From contig NZ_CP049989.1 of assembly GCF_011388215.1 (NCBI RefSeq), forward strand, positions 4,134,001 through 4,198,000: a stretch of DNA of 64,000 bases. The letters run 5' to 3'. The stretch comes from Hydrogenophaga crocea (GTDB taxonomy: Bacteria; Pseudomonadota; Gammaproteobacteria; Burkholderiales; Burkholderiaceae_C). The notes under the pieces are model-generated. The model was not told where the DNA came from. It was given only the letters and a program-made list of their open reading frames with translations, and did not search any database. Shown here one piece after another: positions 38,450 to 46,604 of this stretch (positions within the stretch are counted from its first letter, which is position 1; each line of letters opens with the position of its first letter). Both the position numbers and the translations under genes were made by a program.

Positions 38450-39436
38450 GTGCGAACCTTCAACACCCTCGTGGCCGTGCTGCTCGCGGCCGGCGCCGCC
38501 AGCGCGCTCGCCAACCCGCTCGCCAAGACCGAGTGCATCGCCCCGGCCAAGCCCGGCGGCGGCTTCGACCTCACCTGCAAGCTCGCGCAGACCGCGCTGC
38601 AGGACGCCAAGCTCATCGGCGACCCCATGCGCGTGACCTACATGCCCGGCGGCATCGGCGCGGTGGCCTACAACACCATCGTGGCCCAGCGCCCCGACGC
38701 GGCCGGCACCATCGTGGCCTTCTCGGGCGGCTCGCTGCTCAACCTCGCGCAAGGCAAGTTCGGCCGCTACACCGAGAACGACGTGCGCTGGGTGGCCGCC
38801 ATCGGCACCGACTACGGCGCCGTGGTGGTGGCCGAGAACTCGCCCTTCAAGTCGCTCAAGGACGTGATGGCCGCGATCAAGGCCGACCCGACCAAGGTGG
38901 TGCTGGGCGCGGGCGGCACCGTGGGCAGCCAGGACTGGATGAAGGCCGCGCTCACCGCGCGCGCGGGCGGCGTGAACCCCAAGACCATGCGCTACGTGGC
39001 CTTCGAGGGCGGCGGCGAGGCGCTCACCGCGCTGCAGGGCGGCCACATCCACGTGTTCACCGGCGATGCCGCCGAGGCGCTGCAGCAGCGCAAGGCCGGC
39101 GCGAAGATCCGCATCCTCGCGGTGATGCACAGCAAGCGCCTCACCGGCGATCTGGCCAGCGTGCCCACCGCCACCGAAGAAGGCTTTGCGGTCGAATGGC
39201 CCATCGTGCGCGGCTTCTACGTGGGCCCCAAGGTGAGCGACGCCGACTACCAGGCCTGGGCCGAGGCCTTCACCAAGGTGATGGCCACGCCCGCCTACGA
39301 CAAGCTGCGCGACGAGCGCGGCCTGTTCCCGCTGGCCCTCACGGGTGCGCCGCTCGATGCCTACGTGAAGAAGCAGGTGGCCGAGTACCGCAAGCTGGCC
39401 GAAGAGTTCGGCCTGTCCACCAAACCGGCGAACTGA
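38450..39436 (+). CDS. tctC: Tripartite tricarboxylate transporter substrate-binding protein (Bug/TctC)
   Basis: A 328-aa periplasmic binding protein. Signal peptide to about residue 21. Bug-fold features: IAPAKPGGGFDLTCKLAQ, MPGGIGAVAYNTI, and the ligand-loop region GTVGSQDWMKAALT. Starts with GTG behind an AGGAGA 8 bp upstream. It captures a carboxylate (citrate or similar) for TctBA; the exact ligand cannot be read. Confidence 0.93.
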   Translation: MRTFNTLVAVLLAAGAASALANPLAKTECIAPAKPGGGFDLTCKLAQTALQDAKLIGDPMRVTYMPGGIGAVAYNTIVAQRPDAAGTIVAFSGGSLLNLAQGKFGRYTENDVRWVAAIGTDYGAVVVAENSPFKSLKDVMAAIKADPTKVVLGAGGTVGSQDWMKAALTARAGGVNPKTMRYVAFEGGGEALTALQGGHIHVFTGDAAEALQQRKAGAKIRILAVMHSKRLTGDLASVPTATEEGFAVEWPIVRGFYVGPKVSDADYQAWAEAFTKVMATPAYDKLRDERGLFPLALTGAPLDAYVKKQVAEYRKLAEEFGLSTKPAN

Positions 39437-39526
39437 CCATGAGCCCCCACGCGCATCACTTCGTGTATTTGCTGCCCCCCGAGGGGGCGCAGGCCTCCCT
39501 TGGGGCGGCCCGGCGGGAGGCCTGAC
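39437..39526 (+). repeat. GC-rich intergenic element between tctC and tctB
   Basis: Contains the hairpin gccccc-cga-gggggc (39474-39488) followed by a ggcctccc / gggaggcc inverted pair (39492-39499 with 39516-39523). Similar leader-like sequences are remembered as recurrent between genes in Comamonadaceae genomes; that is recollection, not a search. A 28-codon open frame (39439-39525) runs through it and is probably not a gene. The second hairpin arm also supplies the tctB ribosome-binding site. Confidence 0.5.
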
Positions 39527-39973
39527 ATGTCTGACCGTGTATTGGGCGCGGCCTGCGTGGGCACGGCCGCGGCGATGGCGTGGGCCGCGCGCGGCTACGA
39601 GGCGCCGTATTCTTACGAGCCGCTGGGCCCCAGCGCCTTCCCGCTGCTGCTGGCGGCGGGGCTGGCGCTGGGCGGGCTGTGGCTGGTGTTCAAGCCCGCC
39701 GCGGGCGCCGAGGCCTTTCGCGGCGTGCCCTGGAAGGCCACCGGCCTGTGCATGGGCGCGGTGCTGGCCTACGCGCTGCTGTTCGAAACCCTGGGCTTCG
39801 CGCTCGCCACCACGCTCATGGCCGTGCCCGTGGGCCTGGCCTTCGGCGGCCACTGGCTGCGCTCGCTCGCGGGCGGCGCCGCCCTGGGCCTGGGCTTTCA
39901 CTTCCTGTTCGACAAACTGCTCGACGTGACCATGCCCGCGGGCGTGCTGTCCTTCGTGCTCGGGGGCTACTGA
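39527..39973 (+). CDS. tctB: Tripartite tricarboxylate transporter small membrane subunit TctB
   Basis: A 148-aa protein with four predicted transmembrane helices and the family motif YEPLGPSAFPLLLAAGLALGGL near the N-terminus. Small helper subunit of the TTT permease. The chosen ATG is preceded by GGGAGG at 6 bp spacing. Ends 1 bp before the tctA ATG. Confidence 0.88.
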   Translation: MSDRVLGAACVGTAAAMAWAARGYEAPYSYEPLGPSAFPLLLAAGLALGGLWLVFKPAAGAEAFRGVPWKATGLCMGAVLAYALLFETLGFALATTLMAVPVGLAFGGHWLRSLAGGAALGLGFHFLFDKLLDVTMPAGVLSFVLGGY

Positions 39974-39974
39974 G

Positions 39975-41480
39975 ATGGACACGCTGCGTCACCTCATCGA
40001 CGGCTTCGGCGTTGCCTTCAGCCCCATCAACCTGCTGATCGCCGCCATCGGCTCGTTCATCGGCACCGTGGTGGGCCTGCTGCCCGGCCTCGGGCCCATC
40101 AACGGCGTGGCCATCCTCATGCCGCTGGCCTTCGCCATGAAGCTGCCGCCCGAGGCCTCGCTGATCCTGCTCGCGGCGGTCTACATCGGCTGCGAATACG
40201 GCGGGCGCATCTCGTCCATCCTGCTCAACGTGCCGGGCGACGCCGGCGCGATCATGACCGCGCTCGACGGCTACCCCATGGCGCGCAAGGGCCTGGCGGG
40301 CGTGGCGCTGTCGATCTCGGCCTGGAGCTCGTTCGTGGGCTCGCTGGTGGCCACCCTGGGCATCGTGCTGTTCGCGCCGCTGCTCGCGCAGTGGGCGCTG
40401 TCGTTCGGTCCGGCCGAGTACTTCGTGCTCATGTGCTTCGCCTTCACCTGCATCGCGGGCCTCATGGGCCAGGCGCCCGTGAAGGCCGCGCTCGCCGCGC
40501 TGATCGGCCTGTCCATGTCTTGCGTGGGGCTGGACGCGAACTCGGGCGTGTACCGCTTCACCGGCGGCGACGTGCACCTGTCCGACGGTATCCAGTTCGT
40601 GGTGGTGGTGATCGGTGTGTTCTCGATCAGCGAGGTGCTGCTGATGCTGCAGGAGCACCACAGCAACGCCGGCCTGGTGACGCAGACCGGCCGCATGATG
40701 TTCAACCTGCGCGAGATGGCCCACACCTGGTGGAGCACGCTGCGCGCCAGCGTGGTGGGCTTTGGCGTGGGCGTGCTGCCCGGCGCGGGCGCCACCGTGG
40801 CCAGCGCCATGACCTACGCCATGGAAAAGCGCCTGATCGACAAGGACAACACCTTCGGCACCGGCGACATCCGCGGCGTGGCCGTGCCCGAGGCCGCGAA
40901 CAACTCGGCCGCCACCGGTTCGTTCGTGCCCATGCTCACGCTGGGCGTGCCGGGCTCGGGCACCACGGCCGTGATGATGGGCGCGCTCGCGCTCTACAAC
41001 ATCACGCCCGGCCCCGCGCTGTTCACCCAGCAGCCCGATCTGGTGTGGGGCCTGATCGCCTCGATGTTCCTCGCCAACATCATCCTGCTGGTGCTCAACA
41101 TCCCCATGGTGGGCATCTTCACGCGCATCCTCAACGTGCCCAACTGGGTGCTGGTGCCGGGCATCCTCGCGGTGTCCAGCGTGGGCGTGTACGCGGTGCA
41201 CGCCACCACCTTCGACCTGCTGCTCATGGTGGCGCTGGGCGTGATGGCCTACCTGCTGCGCAAGCAGGGCGTGCCCATGGCCCCGCTGATCCTGGGCTTC
41301 GTGCTCGGCCCGCTGATGGAACAGAACCTGCGCCGCGCGCTGTCCATCAGCAACGGCGACCCGCACATCCTCGTGGGCAGCCCGATCACCGTGGGCCTGT
41401 GGGTGTGCGCGGTGAGCGTGTTGGTGGTGCCGATGGCGGTTCGATGGCGCGCATCGCGCCGCGCTGCGGCGGTCGCATGA
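39975..41480 (+). CDS. tctA: Tripartite tricarboxylate transporter large permease TctA
   Basis: A 501-aa inner-membrane permease with about 12 helices. Family hallmarks: GTVVGLLPGLGPINGVAILM, the LNVPGDAGAIMTALDGYPMA segment and a second repeat GVLPGAGATVASAMTYAMEK, then VPEAANNSAATGSFVPMLTL. Imports the carboxylate delivered by TctC, driven by an ion gradient. Its stop overlaps the next ATG, tying a lyase-like enzyme to the transport operon. Confidence 0.95.
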   Translation: MDTLRHLIDGFGVAFSPINLLIAAIGSFIGTVVGLLPGLGPINGVAILMPLAFAMKLPPEASLILLAAVYIGCEYGGRISSILLNVPGDAGAIMTALDGYPMARKGLAGVALSISAWSSFVGSLVATLGIVLFAPLLAQWALSFGPAEYFVLMCFAFTCIAGLMGQAPVKAALAALIGLSMSCVGLDANSGVYRFTGGDVHLSDGIQFVVVVIGVFSISEVLLMLQEHHSNAGLVTQTGRMMFNLREMAHTWWSTLRASVVGFGVGVLPGAGATVASAMTYAMEKRLIDKDNTFGTGDIRGVAVPEAANNSAATGSFVPMLTLGVPGSGTTAVMMGALALYNITPGPALFTQQPDLVWGLIASMFLANIILLVLNIPMVGIFTRILNVPNWVLVPGILAVSSVGVYAVHATTFDLLLMVALGVMAYLLRKQGVPMAPLILGFVLGPLMEQNLRRALSISNGDPHILVGSPITVGLWVCAVSVLVVPMAVRWRASRRAAAVA

Positions 41481-42367
41481 GCGTGGCGCGCCGCCAGGCC
41501 CTGAAGGCGCTGGCCGCGCAGCGCCAGGGCGCGCTGGTGCCGGGCGCGTTCAACGCGCTGTCGGCGCGCATCGTGGAGGAACAGGGCTTTCCCGCGCTCT
41601 ACCTCACGGGCGCGGGCCTGAGCAACATGGCGCTGGGCCTGCCCGATCTGGGCTTCATCGGCCTGGCCGAGGTGGCCGAACACACCGCGCGCATCCGCGA
41701 CGCGGTGGACCTGCCCTTGATCGTGGACGCCGACACCGGCTTTGGCAATGCGCTCAACGTGCGCCACACGGTGCGCGTGCTCGAACGCGCGGGCGCCGAC
41801 GCGGTGCAGATCGAAGACCAGGTGGCGCCCAAGCGCTGCGGCCACTTCGAAGGCAAGGCCGTGGTGGACACCGAAGAAGCGGTGTCGCGCATCCGTGCCG
41901 CGGTGGACGCGCGCCACGACAGCGGCCTGCTGATCGTGGCCCGCACCGACGCCGCCGCCACGCTGGGCTTCGAGGCCGCGGTGGAGCGCGCGCAGCGCTT
42001 CGCCGAGGCCGGCGCCGACGTGCTCTTCGTGGAAGCGCTCACCGGCCTCGACCAGATGCAGCGCCTGCCCGCGCTGCTGCCGCAGCCGCTGCTCATGAAC
42101 CTGGTGGTGGGCGGCCGCACGCCGCCCGTGCCCGCGCCACAGCTCGCCGCCTGGGGCTACAGCTTCGTGCTCTATGCGAACGCGGCGCTGCAGGGCGCCT
42201 GCCTGGGCATGCAGCGCGCGCTCGGCGCGCTGCGCGAGCACGGGGTGCTGCACGAAGACCCGTCGCTGCTGCTGCCGTTCGAAGCGCGCCAGCGGCTGGT
42301 GGACAAGCCCGCGTGGGACGCGCTGGAGGCGCGTTACGCGGCGGCTGCGCCGGCCGCCGGGTCGTAG
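41477..42367 (+). CDS. Isocitrate lyase/PEP mutase superfamily enzyme, lyase-type
   Basis: A 296-aa TIM-barrel enzyme. Metal-site segment LIVDADTGFGNALNV and, at residues 119-123, KRCGH with the catalytic Cys121. The Cys loop points to a C-C lyase (methylisocitrate lyase-like) or an oxaloacetate/alpha-keto-acid decarboxylase rather than a PEP mutase. ATGA overlap with tctA suggests it breaks down the imported acid. Its last 34 bp overlap the convergent GST gene. The true substrate is not known. Confidence 0.87.
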   Translation: MSVARRQALKALAAQRQGALVPGAFNALSARIVEEQGFPALYLTGAGLSNMALGLPDLGFIGLAEVAEHTARIRDAVDLPLIVDADTGFGNALNVRHTVRVLERAGADAVQIEDQVAPKRCGHFEGKAVVDTEEAVSRIRAAVDARHDSGLLIVARTDAAATLGFEAAVERAQRFAEAGADVLFVEALTGLDQMQRLPALLPQPLLMNLVVGGRTPPVPAPQLAAWGYSFVLYANAALQGACLGMQRALGALREHGVLHEDPSLLLPFEARQRLVDKPAWDALEARYAAAAPAAGS

Positions 42368-43035
42368 AAGCGCCGCGCCAGGCCCGCGCGCCCCGGGTAG
42401 TGCGCGAACCAGGGCCTGGCCTGCTCGATCGCGCGCGCGACCGAGGGGCGGGCCACCAGGCGCTCGAAGTAGGCCGACAACGAGGCCTGTTGCGGCGCAA
42501 AGGGCAGGTGGGTCACGGCGTAGAACAGCGCCGGCGCCGCAGCGCAATCGGCCATGCTGAAGGCATCGCCGCAGACCCAGGTGCGGCCCGCGAGCCGCTC
42601 GTCCAGAAGGGCGTAGGTCGAGGCCAGGCGCTCGCGCGCCTGTGCCACGCCCAGGGGATCGCGTTCGGTCTCGGGCCGCAGCAGATCGCCCGTGAGGGCC
42701 TGCATGGGTGTCATCACGTAGAGGTCGAACAGGCGGTCCCACAGGCGCACCTCGAGCGCTGCATCGGCGTCGGCCGGGATGAGCGTGCGGCCCGGGCGCG
42801 CGTGGTGGCGCTGCAGGTGCTCGATGATGATGCTGGTCTCGGGTACGGGCCGGCCCCGGTCCACCAGCAGCGGCATCTTGCCCGTGGGCCACAGCGCCCG
42901 GTGTGCGGCGCGTTGCGCGGCGTCGCCCAGGTCGAGCAACCGCAGCGCGGCGTCGATGCCCAGTTCGTCGAGCGCAATCAGCACCTTGTGGCAGCACGAG
43001 GAGAGCGGGTGGTAATGCAGCGTGAGGGGGTTCAT
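42334..43035 (-). CDS. Glutathione S-transferase family protein
   Basis: A 233-aa cytosolic protein. N-terminal thioredoxin-fold domain (residues 1-80) starts LTLHYHPLSSCCHKVLIALD, with Ser/Cys where the catalytic residue lies; GKMPLLVDRGRPVPETSIIIEHL follows, with the cis-Pro and the glutathione-binding E-T-S. The helical C-terminal domain has GDAFSMADCAAAPALFY. Convergent with the lyase-like gene. Its promoter must lie partly in DUF4148 repeat copy 1, which begins about 20 bp upstream of the start. Confidence 0.88.
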   Translation of the reverse strand: MNPLTLHYHPLSSCCHKVLIALDELGIDAALRLLDLGDAAQRAAHRALWPTGKMPLLVDRGRPVPETSIIIEHLQRHHARPGRTLIPADADAALEVRLWDRLFDLYVMTPMQALTGDLLRPETERDPLGVAQARERLASTYALLDERLAGRTWVCGDAFSMADCAAAPALFYAVTHLPFAPQQASLSAYFERLVARPSVARAIEQARPWFAHYPGRAGLARRFYDPAAGAAAA

Positions 43036-43116
43036 GGCGGCCTCGGATGGGGGTGGCTTGTTGCCGATCCTGAAACAGTGCGTTGTGGGCGCGGTGGTTT
43101 TTCGAAACGGGGCCGA

Positions 43117-43161
43117 CTTTCACAATCCATCCCATGCCGAACACACAGCGGCATGTGAAAG
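43117..43161 (+). promoter_or_regulatory. Conserved stem-loop upstream of DUF4148 copy 1
   Basis: catgccg (43133-43139) pairs with cggcatg (43149-43155) across a 9-nt loop; an outer pair, ctttcaca (43117-43124) with tgtgaaag (43154-43161), encloses it. The same stems occur before copy 2 (47341-47364, loop 10) and copy 3 (48202-48226, loop 11): stems identical, loops different in length. It could be an operator dyad or a leader RNA hairpin. Confidence 0.55.
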
Positions 43162-43209
43162 AACCCAAGTCAAGCCACCCGCTCAACCTCTGTTTCCCAG
43201 GATCACACC

Positions 43210-43512
43210 ATGAAAACCGCCCGTTTCGTTCTGCCCCTCGCTTTTGCCCTGACCGCTGGCGCCTCGTTCGCCCAAGGCCCGATCGAAGGCAATGAAGTGT
43301 TCAACTTCACCTCCACGCTGAGCCGCGCCGAAGTGCAAGCCCAAGCCGTGCAAGCCAACCGCGACGGCCTGATCGCCCGCGGCGAAGCCACGGAGCAGCC
43401 CGGCACCGCCATCGCCAGCGGCCTGAGCCGCGAGCAGGTGCGCGCCGAAGCCGCGCTCGCACTCAAGCAGGGCCGCACGGCCCGCGGCGAGATCGTGCCG
43501 ATGGGCGTTTGA
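43210..43512 (+). CDS. DUF4148 family exported protein, copy 1
   Basis: A 100-aa small secreted protein of unknown function. Signal peptide with cleavage expected after ASFAQ (about residue 22). The mature part is helical and carries two similar motifs, LSRAEVQAQAVQANRDGLIARGEA and LSREQVRAEAALALKQGRTARGE, an internal repeat typical of DUF4148. Differs from copy 2 only by Asn for His and Met for Thr in the mature part. Own upstream region and terminator, so likely a single-gene transcript. Confidence 0.88.
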   Translation: MKTARFVLPLAFALTAGASFAQGPIEGNEVFNFTSTLSRAEVQAQAVQANRDGLIARGEATEQPGTAIASGLSREQVRAEAALALKQGRTARGEIVPMGV

Positions 43513-43534
43513 GCTTCACGCTCCGCCAGAACAC

Positions 43535-43555
43535 AAGGGCCCTCCGGGGCCCTTT
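43535..43555 (+). terminator. Intrinsic terminator after DUF4148 copy 1
   Basis: 8-bp stem aagggccc / gggccctt with a 4-nt loop, followed by ttgtcgtt. Lies 23 bp after the stop and before the convergent LysR gene. Confidence 0.75.
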
Positions 43556-43596
43556 GTCGTTGGAGCGATTCCATCGCCGGGTGATGCGCGTCGCGT

Positions 43597-44460
43597 TCAC
43601 GCGCGCGCAGACAGTCGCGCCAGCGTGATGTCCAGCAAAGCCTTCAATCGCGACGATCCTTTGGCGTCGCGGTGGTATCCCAGCCAGACATCCCTGCCCG
43701 GAGGACTTTCCGCCAACGCCACGAGTTGCAGGTCGCTGATGCTGTCCCCCAAGGGCCGCGGCAAGATGGCGAAGCCAATGCCAGCCATGCACATTCTGGC
43801 CTGCACGTCGCGGTTGTTGCTGCGAAACGCGAGGCGGGCCTTGGGCAGGACACGTCTCAGCCACACGGCGTCGGGCATCTCGCCGAACGCCTCGTTCATC
43901 GTCACCACCGCCATCCCCTCGCCCAGAGGACCCACCACGGGCTTCCTGTCTGCCACCGCATAGAGCCCGTAGGGTATGTGCATGAGCTTGCGCTGGATGA
44001 CATCGGGTTCGTCAAACGGCTTGATCCGGAACACCAGGTCGGCCTCGCGCCGAGCAAGGCTGAAGAGGCGGCTGTCGGTGACCAGCTCCACGATGACGTT
44101 GGGGTACTTTCTGCCGTACTCGGTGAAAACCGGCGTCAACATGTGCAGACCGAACCAGTCGGACGAAGACACGCGGATCAGTCCGTCGAGCATCGCATCT
44201 TGTCCGGCCAGCTTTCGCTCGAAAGCGAGAACCTCGTCTTCGATGCGCTCTGCGTGCACGAGCACAGACGATCCCTCGGCGGTCAGCACGTAGCCCCTGG
44301 GGGTGCGCTGGAACAGTGAGCTTCCCACAGCCTCCTCGAGTGCGCTCAGTCGCCTTCCCATGGTGGGCTGCGTTTGCCCGGTAAGCCTCGCTGCGCCAGC
44401 CAGACTGCCCGCCCTCGCGATCGCCAGGAAGATCTTCAGGTCACTCCATTCCATGGCCAT
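43597..44460 (-). CDS. LysR-family transcriptional regulator
   Basis: A 287-aa regulator. Helix-turn-helix at about 20-40 (GSLAGAARLTGQTQPTMGRRLSALE), followed by LFQRTPRGYVLT and an effector domain. It diverges from an oxidoreductase gene with 116 bp between the starts, the usual layout for a LysR and its target. The coding sequence is less GC-rich than its surroundings: hand count 35 of 60 at 43621-43680 against 45 of 60 at 45781-45840 in dmeF. This suggests a different origin. Two ATGs (44460, 44454) are possible starts. Confidence 0.9.
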   Translation of the reverse strand: MAMEWSDLKIFLAIARAGSLAGAARLTGQTQPTMGRRLSALEEAVGSSLFQRTPRGYVLTAEGSSVLVHAERIEDEVLAFERKLAGQDAMLDGLIRVSSSDWFGLHMLTPVFTEYGRKYPNVIVELVTDSRLFSLARREADLVFRIKPFDEPDVIQRKLMHIPYGLYAVADRKPVVGPLGEGMAVVTMNEAFGEMPDAVWLRRVLPKARLAFRSNNRDVQARMCMAGIGFAILPRPLGDSISDLQLVALAESPPGRDVWLGYHRDAKGSSRLKALLDITLARLSARA

Positions 44461-44576
44461 CTCTACAAATTTGCATGGTGACACTTCAAAAGGCGTGGGC
44501 TCATCGGGAGGCGAACCGCCTGAGTATTGGAACCGTCCGCGGTGCATTTCGCAAACCGACCTTCTTTGGAGTTCCC

Positions 44577-45578
44577 ATGACCGACCTGACCATGCAAGCG
44601 CTGATCATCGAAAGCGCCAACACCCCTTTCAAACGCATCCAGCTGGCCAAGCCTGTTCCGCAGCAAGGGCAGGCCTTGGTGAAGATCAAGGCCAGCGGTG
44701 TCAATCCGCTGGACACCAAGATCCGGGCCGGCGTGGCGGCGCATGCCAGGCAAGCGCTCCCCGCCATCCTGGGGATGGACCTTGCGGGCACCGTTGAAGC
44801 GCTTGGGCCAGGCGTCACTTCATTGCGGGTGGGCGACGACGTGTACGGCCTGGCGGGTGGCATCGGGGGTCTTCAGGGCACCCTGGCCGAGTACGTCGCA
44901 GTCGATGCCGAGTTGCTTGCCATCAAGCCAGACACGCTCAGCATGCGGGAGGCTGCGGCGCTTCCGCTCGCGGCGATAACGGCTTGGGAAGGACTGGTCG
45001 ATCGGGCGAACATACAGGCCGATCAAACCGTTCTGATTCACGGAGGCGCGGGGGGTGTCGGCAGTGTGGCGGTGCAGATTGCCGTGGCGAAGGGCGCGAA
45101 GGTGTATGCAACGGGTTCGGCCGCTCAGAAGAACACCATCGAAGGCTTGGGGGCCGTCGCGATCGACTACAACGAACACCCTGTTGAGGCGTACGTGGAA
45201 CGCCATACGGGTGGCGCCGGGTTTGACATCGTCTATGACACGGTGGGTGGCCCAGTGCTCGACAGCTCTTTTGTGGCCGTGCGCGAACATGGGGGGCACG
45301 TGGTGAGCTGCCTGGGATGGGGCACGCACCGCCTGGCGCCGCTGTCCTTTCGCGCCGCCACCTACTCTGGTGTGTTCACGCTGATCCCCATGATCACAGG
45401 GCGTGGGCGAGCGCACCACCGTGAAATTCTCAACGCGATCACGGCGTTGGTCGAAGCCGGCAAACTTCGCCCGCTTCTGCGGCAAGAGACCTTTGATTTC
45501 CGTTCCATCGAGGCCGCGCATGCGTTGGTCGCTTCGGGCAAAACGAACGGCAAAGTGGTGGTCGACATTGCCTGGTAG
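44577..45578 (+). CDS. Medium-chain quinone/NADPH oxidoreductase (zinc-free ADH family)
   Basis: A 333-aa MDR-family enzyme. GroES-like N-terminal domain with VKIKASGVNPLDTKIRAG and LGMDLAGTVEALG; Rossmann domain with HGGAGGVGSVAVQIA; the end KTNGKVVVDIAW. The zinc-binding Cys and His residues of true alcohol dehydrogenases are absent, so a quinone or enone reductase is likely. Probably controlled by the divergent LysR protein. It converges with dmeF, leaving 15 bp between them. GGAG precedes ATG 44577. Confidence 0.88.
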   Translation: MTDLTMQALIIESANTPFKRIQLAKPVPQQGQALVKIKASGVNPLDTKIRAGVAAHARQALPAILGMDLAGTVEALGPGVTSLRVGDDVYGLAGGIGGLQGTLAEYVAVDAELLAIKPDTLSMREAAALPLAAITAWEGLVDRANIQADQTVLIHGGAGGVGSVAVQIAVAKGAKVYATGSAAQKNTIEGLGAVAIDYNEHPVEAYVERHTGGAGFDIVYDTVGGPVLDSSFVAVREHGGHVVSCLGWGTHRLAPLSFRAATYSGVFTLIPMITGRGRAHHREILNAITALVEAGKLRPLLRQETFDFRSIEAAHALVASGKTNGKVVVDIAW

Positions 45579-45593
45579 AGCTCGACGAAGCGC

Positions 45594-46604
45594 TCACCCG
45601 CCTGGATCCGATGCGGCGCCAGCGGTGCTCGGTGAAGCCGACACCACCTCGACCGTGACGTGCGAGAGCTCGTGCACCGGCGCCAGCAGGGCCTTGTAGG
45701 TCGCGGGTGTTTGCGGGTTCGCCGAGCCGATGGAGACGATGGCCGCAAAGTGCCCCGGCCCCAGCTGCCAGACGTGCAGGTCGAGCACGGTGTCGCCGGT
45801 GGCGGCGAGCGCCTCGCGGATCTCGTCGCGCAGGTCAGCGGCTTCGACCGGCGCGTCCAGCAGCACGCGGCCCGCGGCCCGGATGAGCCCCCACGCCCAG
45901 CGTGCGATGACCAGGGCGCCGACCACGCCCATCAGCGGGTCGGCCCACAGCCAACCCTGGCTGCGCCCCAGCAGCAGCGCCACGATGGCGAGCACCGAGG
46001 TGAGGGCGTCGGCCAGCACGTGGATGTAGGCCGCGCGCAGGTTGTTGTCGTGGGCCGGGGCGTGATCGCCGTGGTCGTGATCGTGGTGATGTGCGTGCCC
46101 GTGCCCGTGCCCGTGCCCGTGGTGGTGATGCCCGTGGTCGTCCTTGAGCAGCCACGCCGACAGCAGGTTCACGAGCAGGCCGACGACTGCCACCGCAAGG
46201 GCCTGCTCGAAACCGATGGGCACCGGGCGCACCAGCCGCACGAAGCTCTCGTAGGCGATCAGCACGGCCACCAGCGCCAGCACCACCGCGCTCGCGAAGC
46301 CAGCGAGGTCGCCGAACTTGCCGGTGCCGAAGGAGAAGCGCGGGTCGTCGGCGTGGCGCCGCGCGTAGCGGTAGGCCAGGGCGGTGATGAGCAAGGCCCC
46401 CGCGTGCGTGGCCATGTGCCAACCATCGGCCACCAGGGCCATGGAGCTGAACACGGTGCCGGCCACGATCTCGACCAGCATCATGCTGGCCGTCAGTGCG
46501 ATCACCCACCACACGCGCCGCTCGTTGCGCGCGTGGTCGGCGCCGAGGAAGTGGTGCGTGTGGGGCGCGGTGAAGGGCGCGGCGGTTGAAGACACCGTGT
46601 TCAT
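45594..46604 (-). CDS. dmeF: CDF-family divalent metal exporter, DmeF-like
   Basis: A 336-aa inner-membrane cation diffusion facilitator. Six helices, with metal-site residues in ADGWHMATHAG (TM2) and HVLADALTS (TM5, H-x-x-x-D). Between TM4 and TM5 is a strikingly His-rich loop (about residues 154-184, alternating His, Gly and Asp). The cytoplasmic C-terminal domain starts about residue 255. DmeF proteins pump Co2+ and Ni2+ out in exchange for protons. Coupled by ATGA to an RcnR-like regulator, the known dmeRF layout. Confidence 0.9.
   Translation of the reverse strand: MNTVSSTAAPFTAPHTHHFLGADHARNERRVWWVIALTASMMLVEIVAGTVFSSMALVADGWHMATHAGALLITALAYRYARRHADDPRFSFGTGKFGDLAGFASAVVLALVAVLIAYESFVRLVRPVPIGFEQALAVAVVGLLVNLLSAWLLKDDHGHHHHGHGHGHGHAHHHDHDHGDHAPAHDNNLRAAYIHVLADALTSVLAIVALLLGRSQGWLWADPLMGVVGALVIARWAWGLIRAAGRVLLDAPVEAADLRDEIREALAATGDTVLDLHVWQLGPGHFAAIVSIGSANPQTPATYKALLAPVHELSHVTVEVVSASPSTAGAASDPGG

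Larger units (their letters stand above)
43056..43512 (+). repeat. DUF4148 repeat unit, copy 1 (plus orientation)
   Basis: About 455 bp comprising a 154-bp upstream region and the DUF4148 coding sequence. Nearly identical to 46988-47441 (inverted) and 48125-48586 (direct). The left boundary, where similarity begins at gcttgttgcc, is shared by all three copies; the right boundary is the stop codon, after which the terminators differ. Confidence 0.85.

Noticed and set aside
39439..39525. 28-codon frame between tctC and tctB
   Set aside because: Too short, translates a repeat-like hairpin element, and has no family resemblance.
46045..46145. Tandem repeat or microsatellite in dmeF
   Set aside because: The ccgtgc-like repetition simply encodes the His/Gly/Asp-rich metal loop normal for DmeF proteins.
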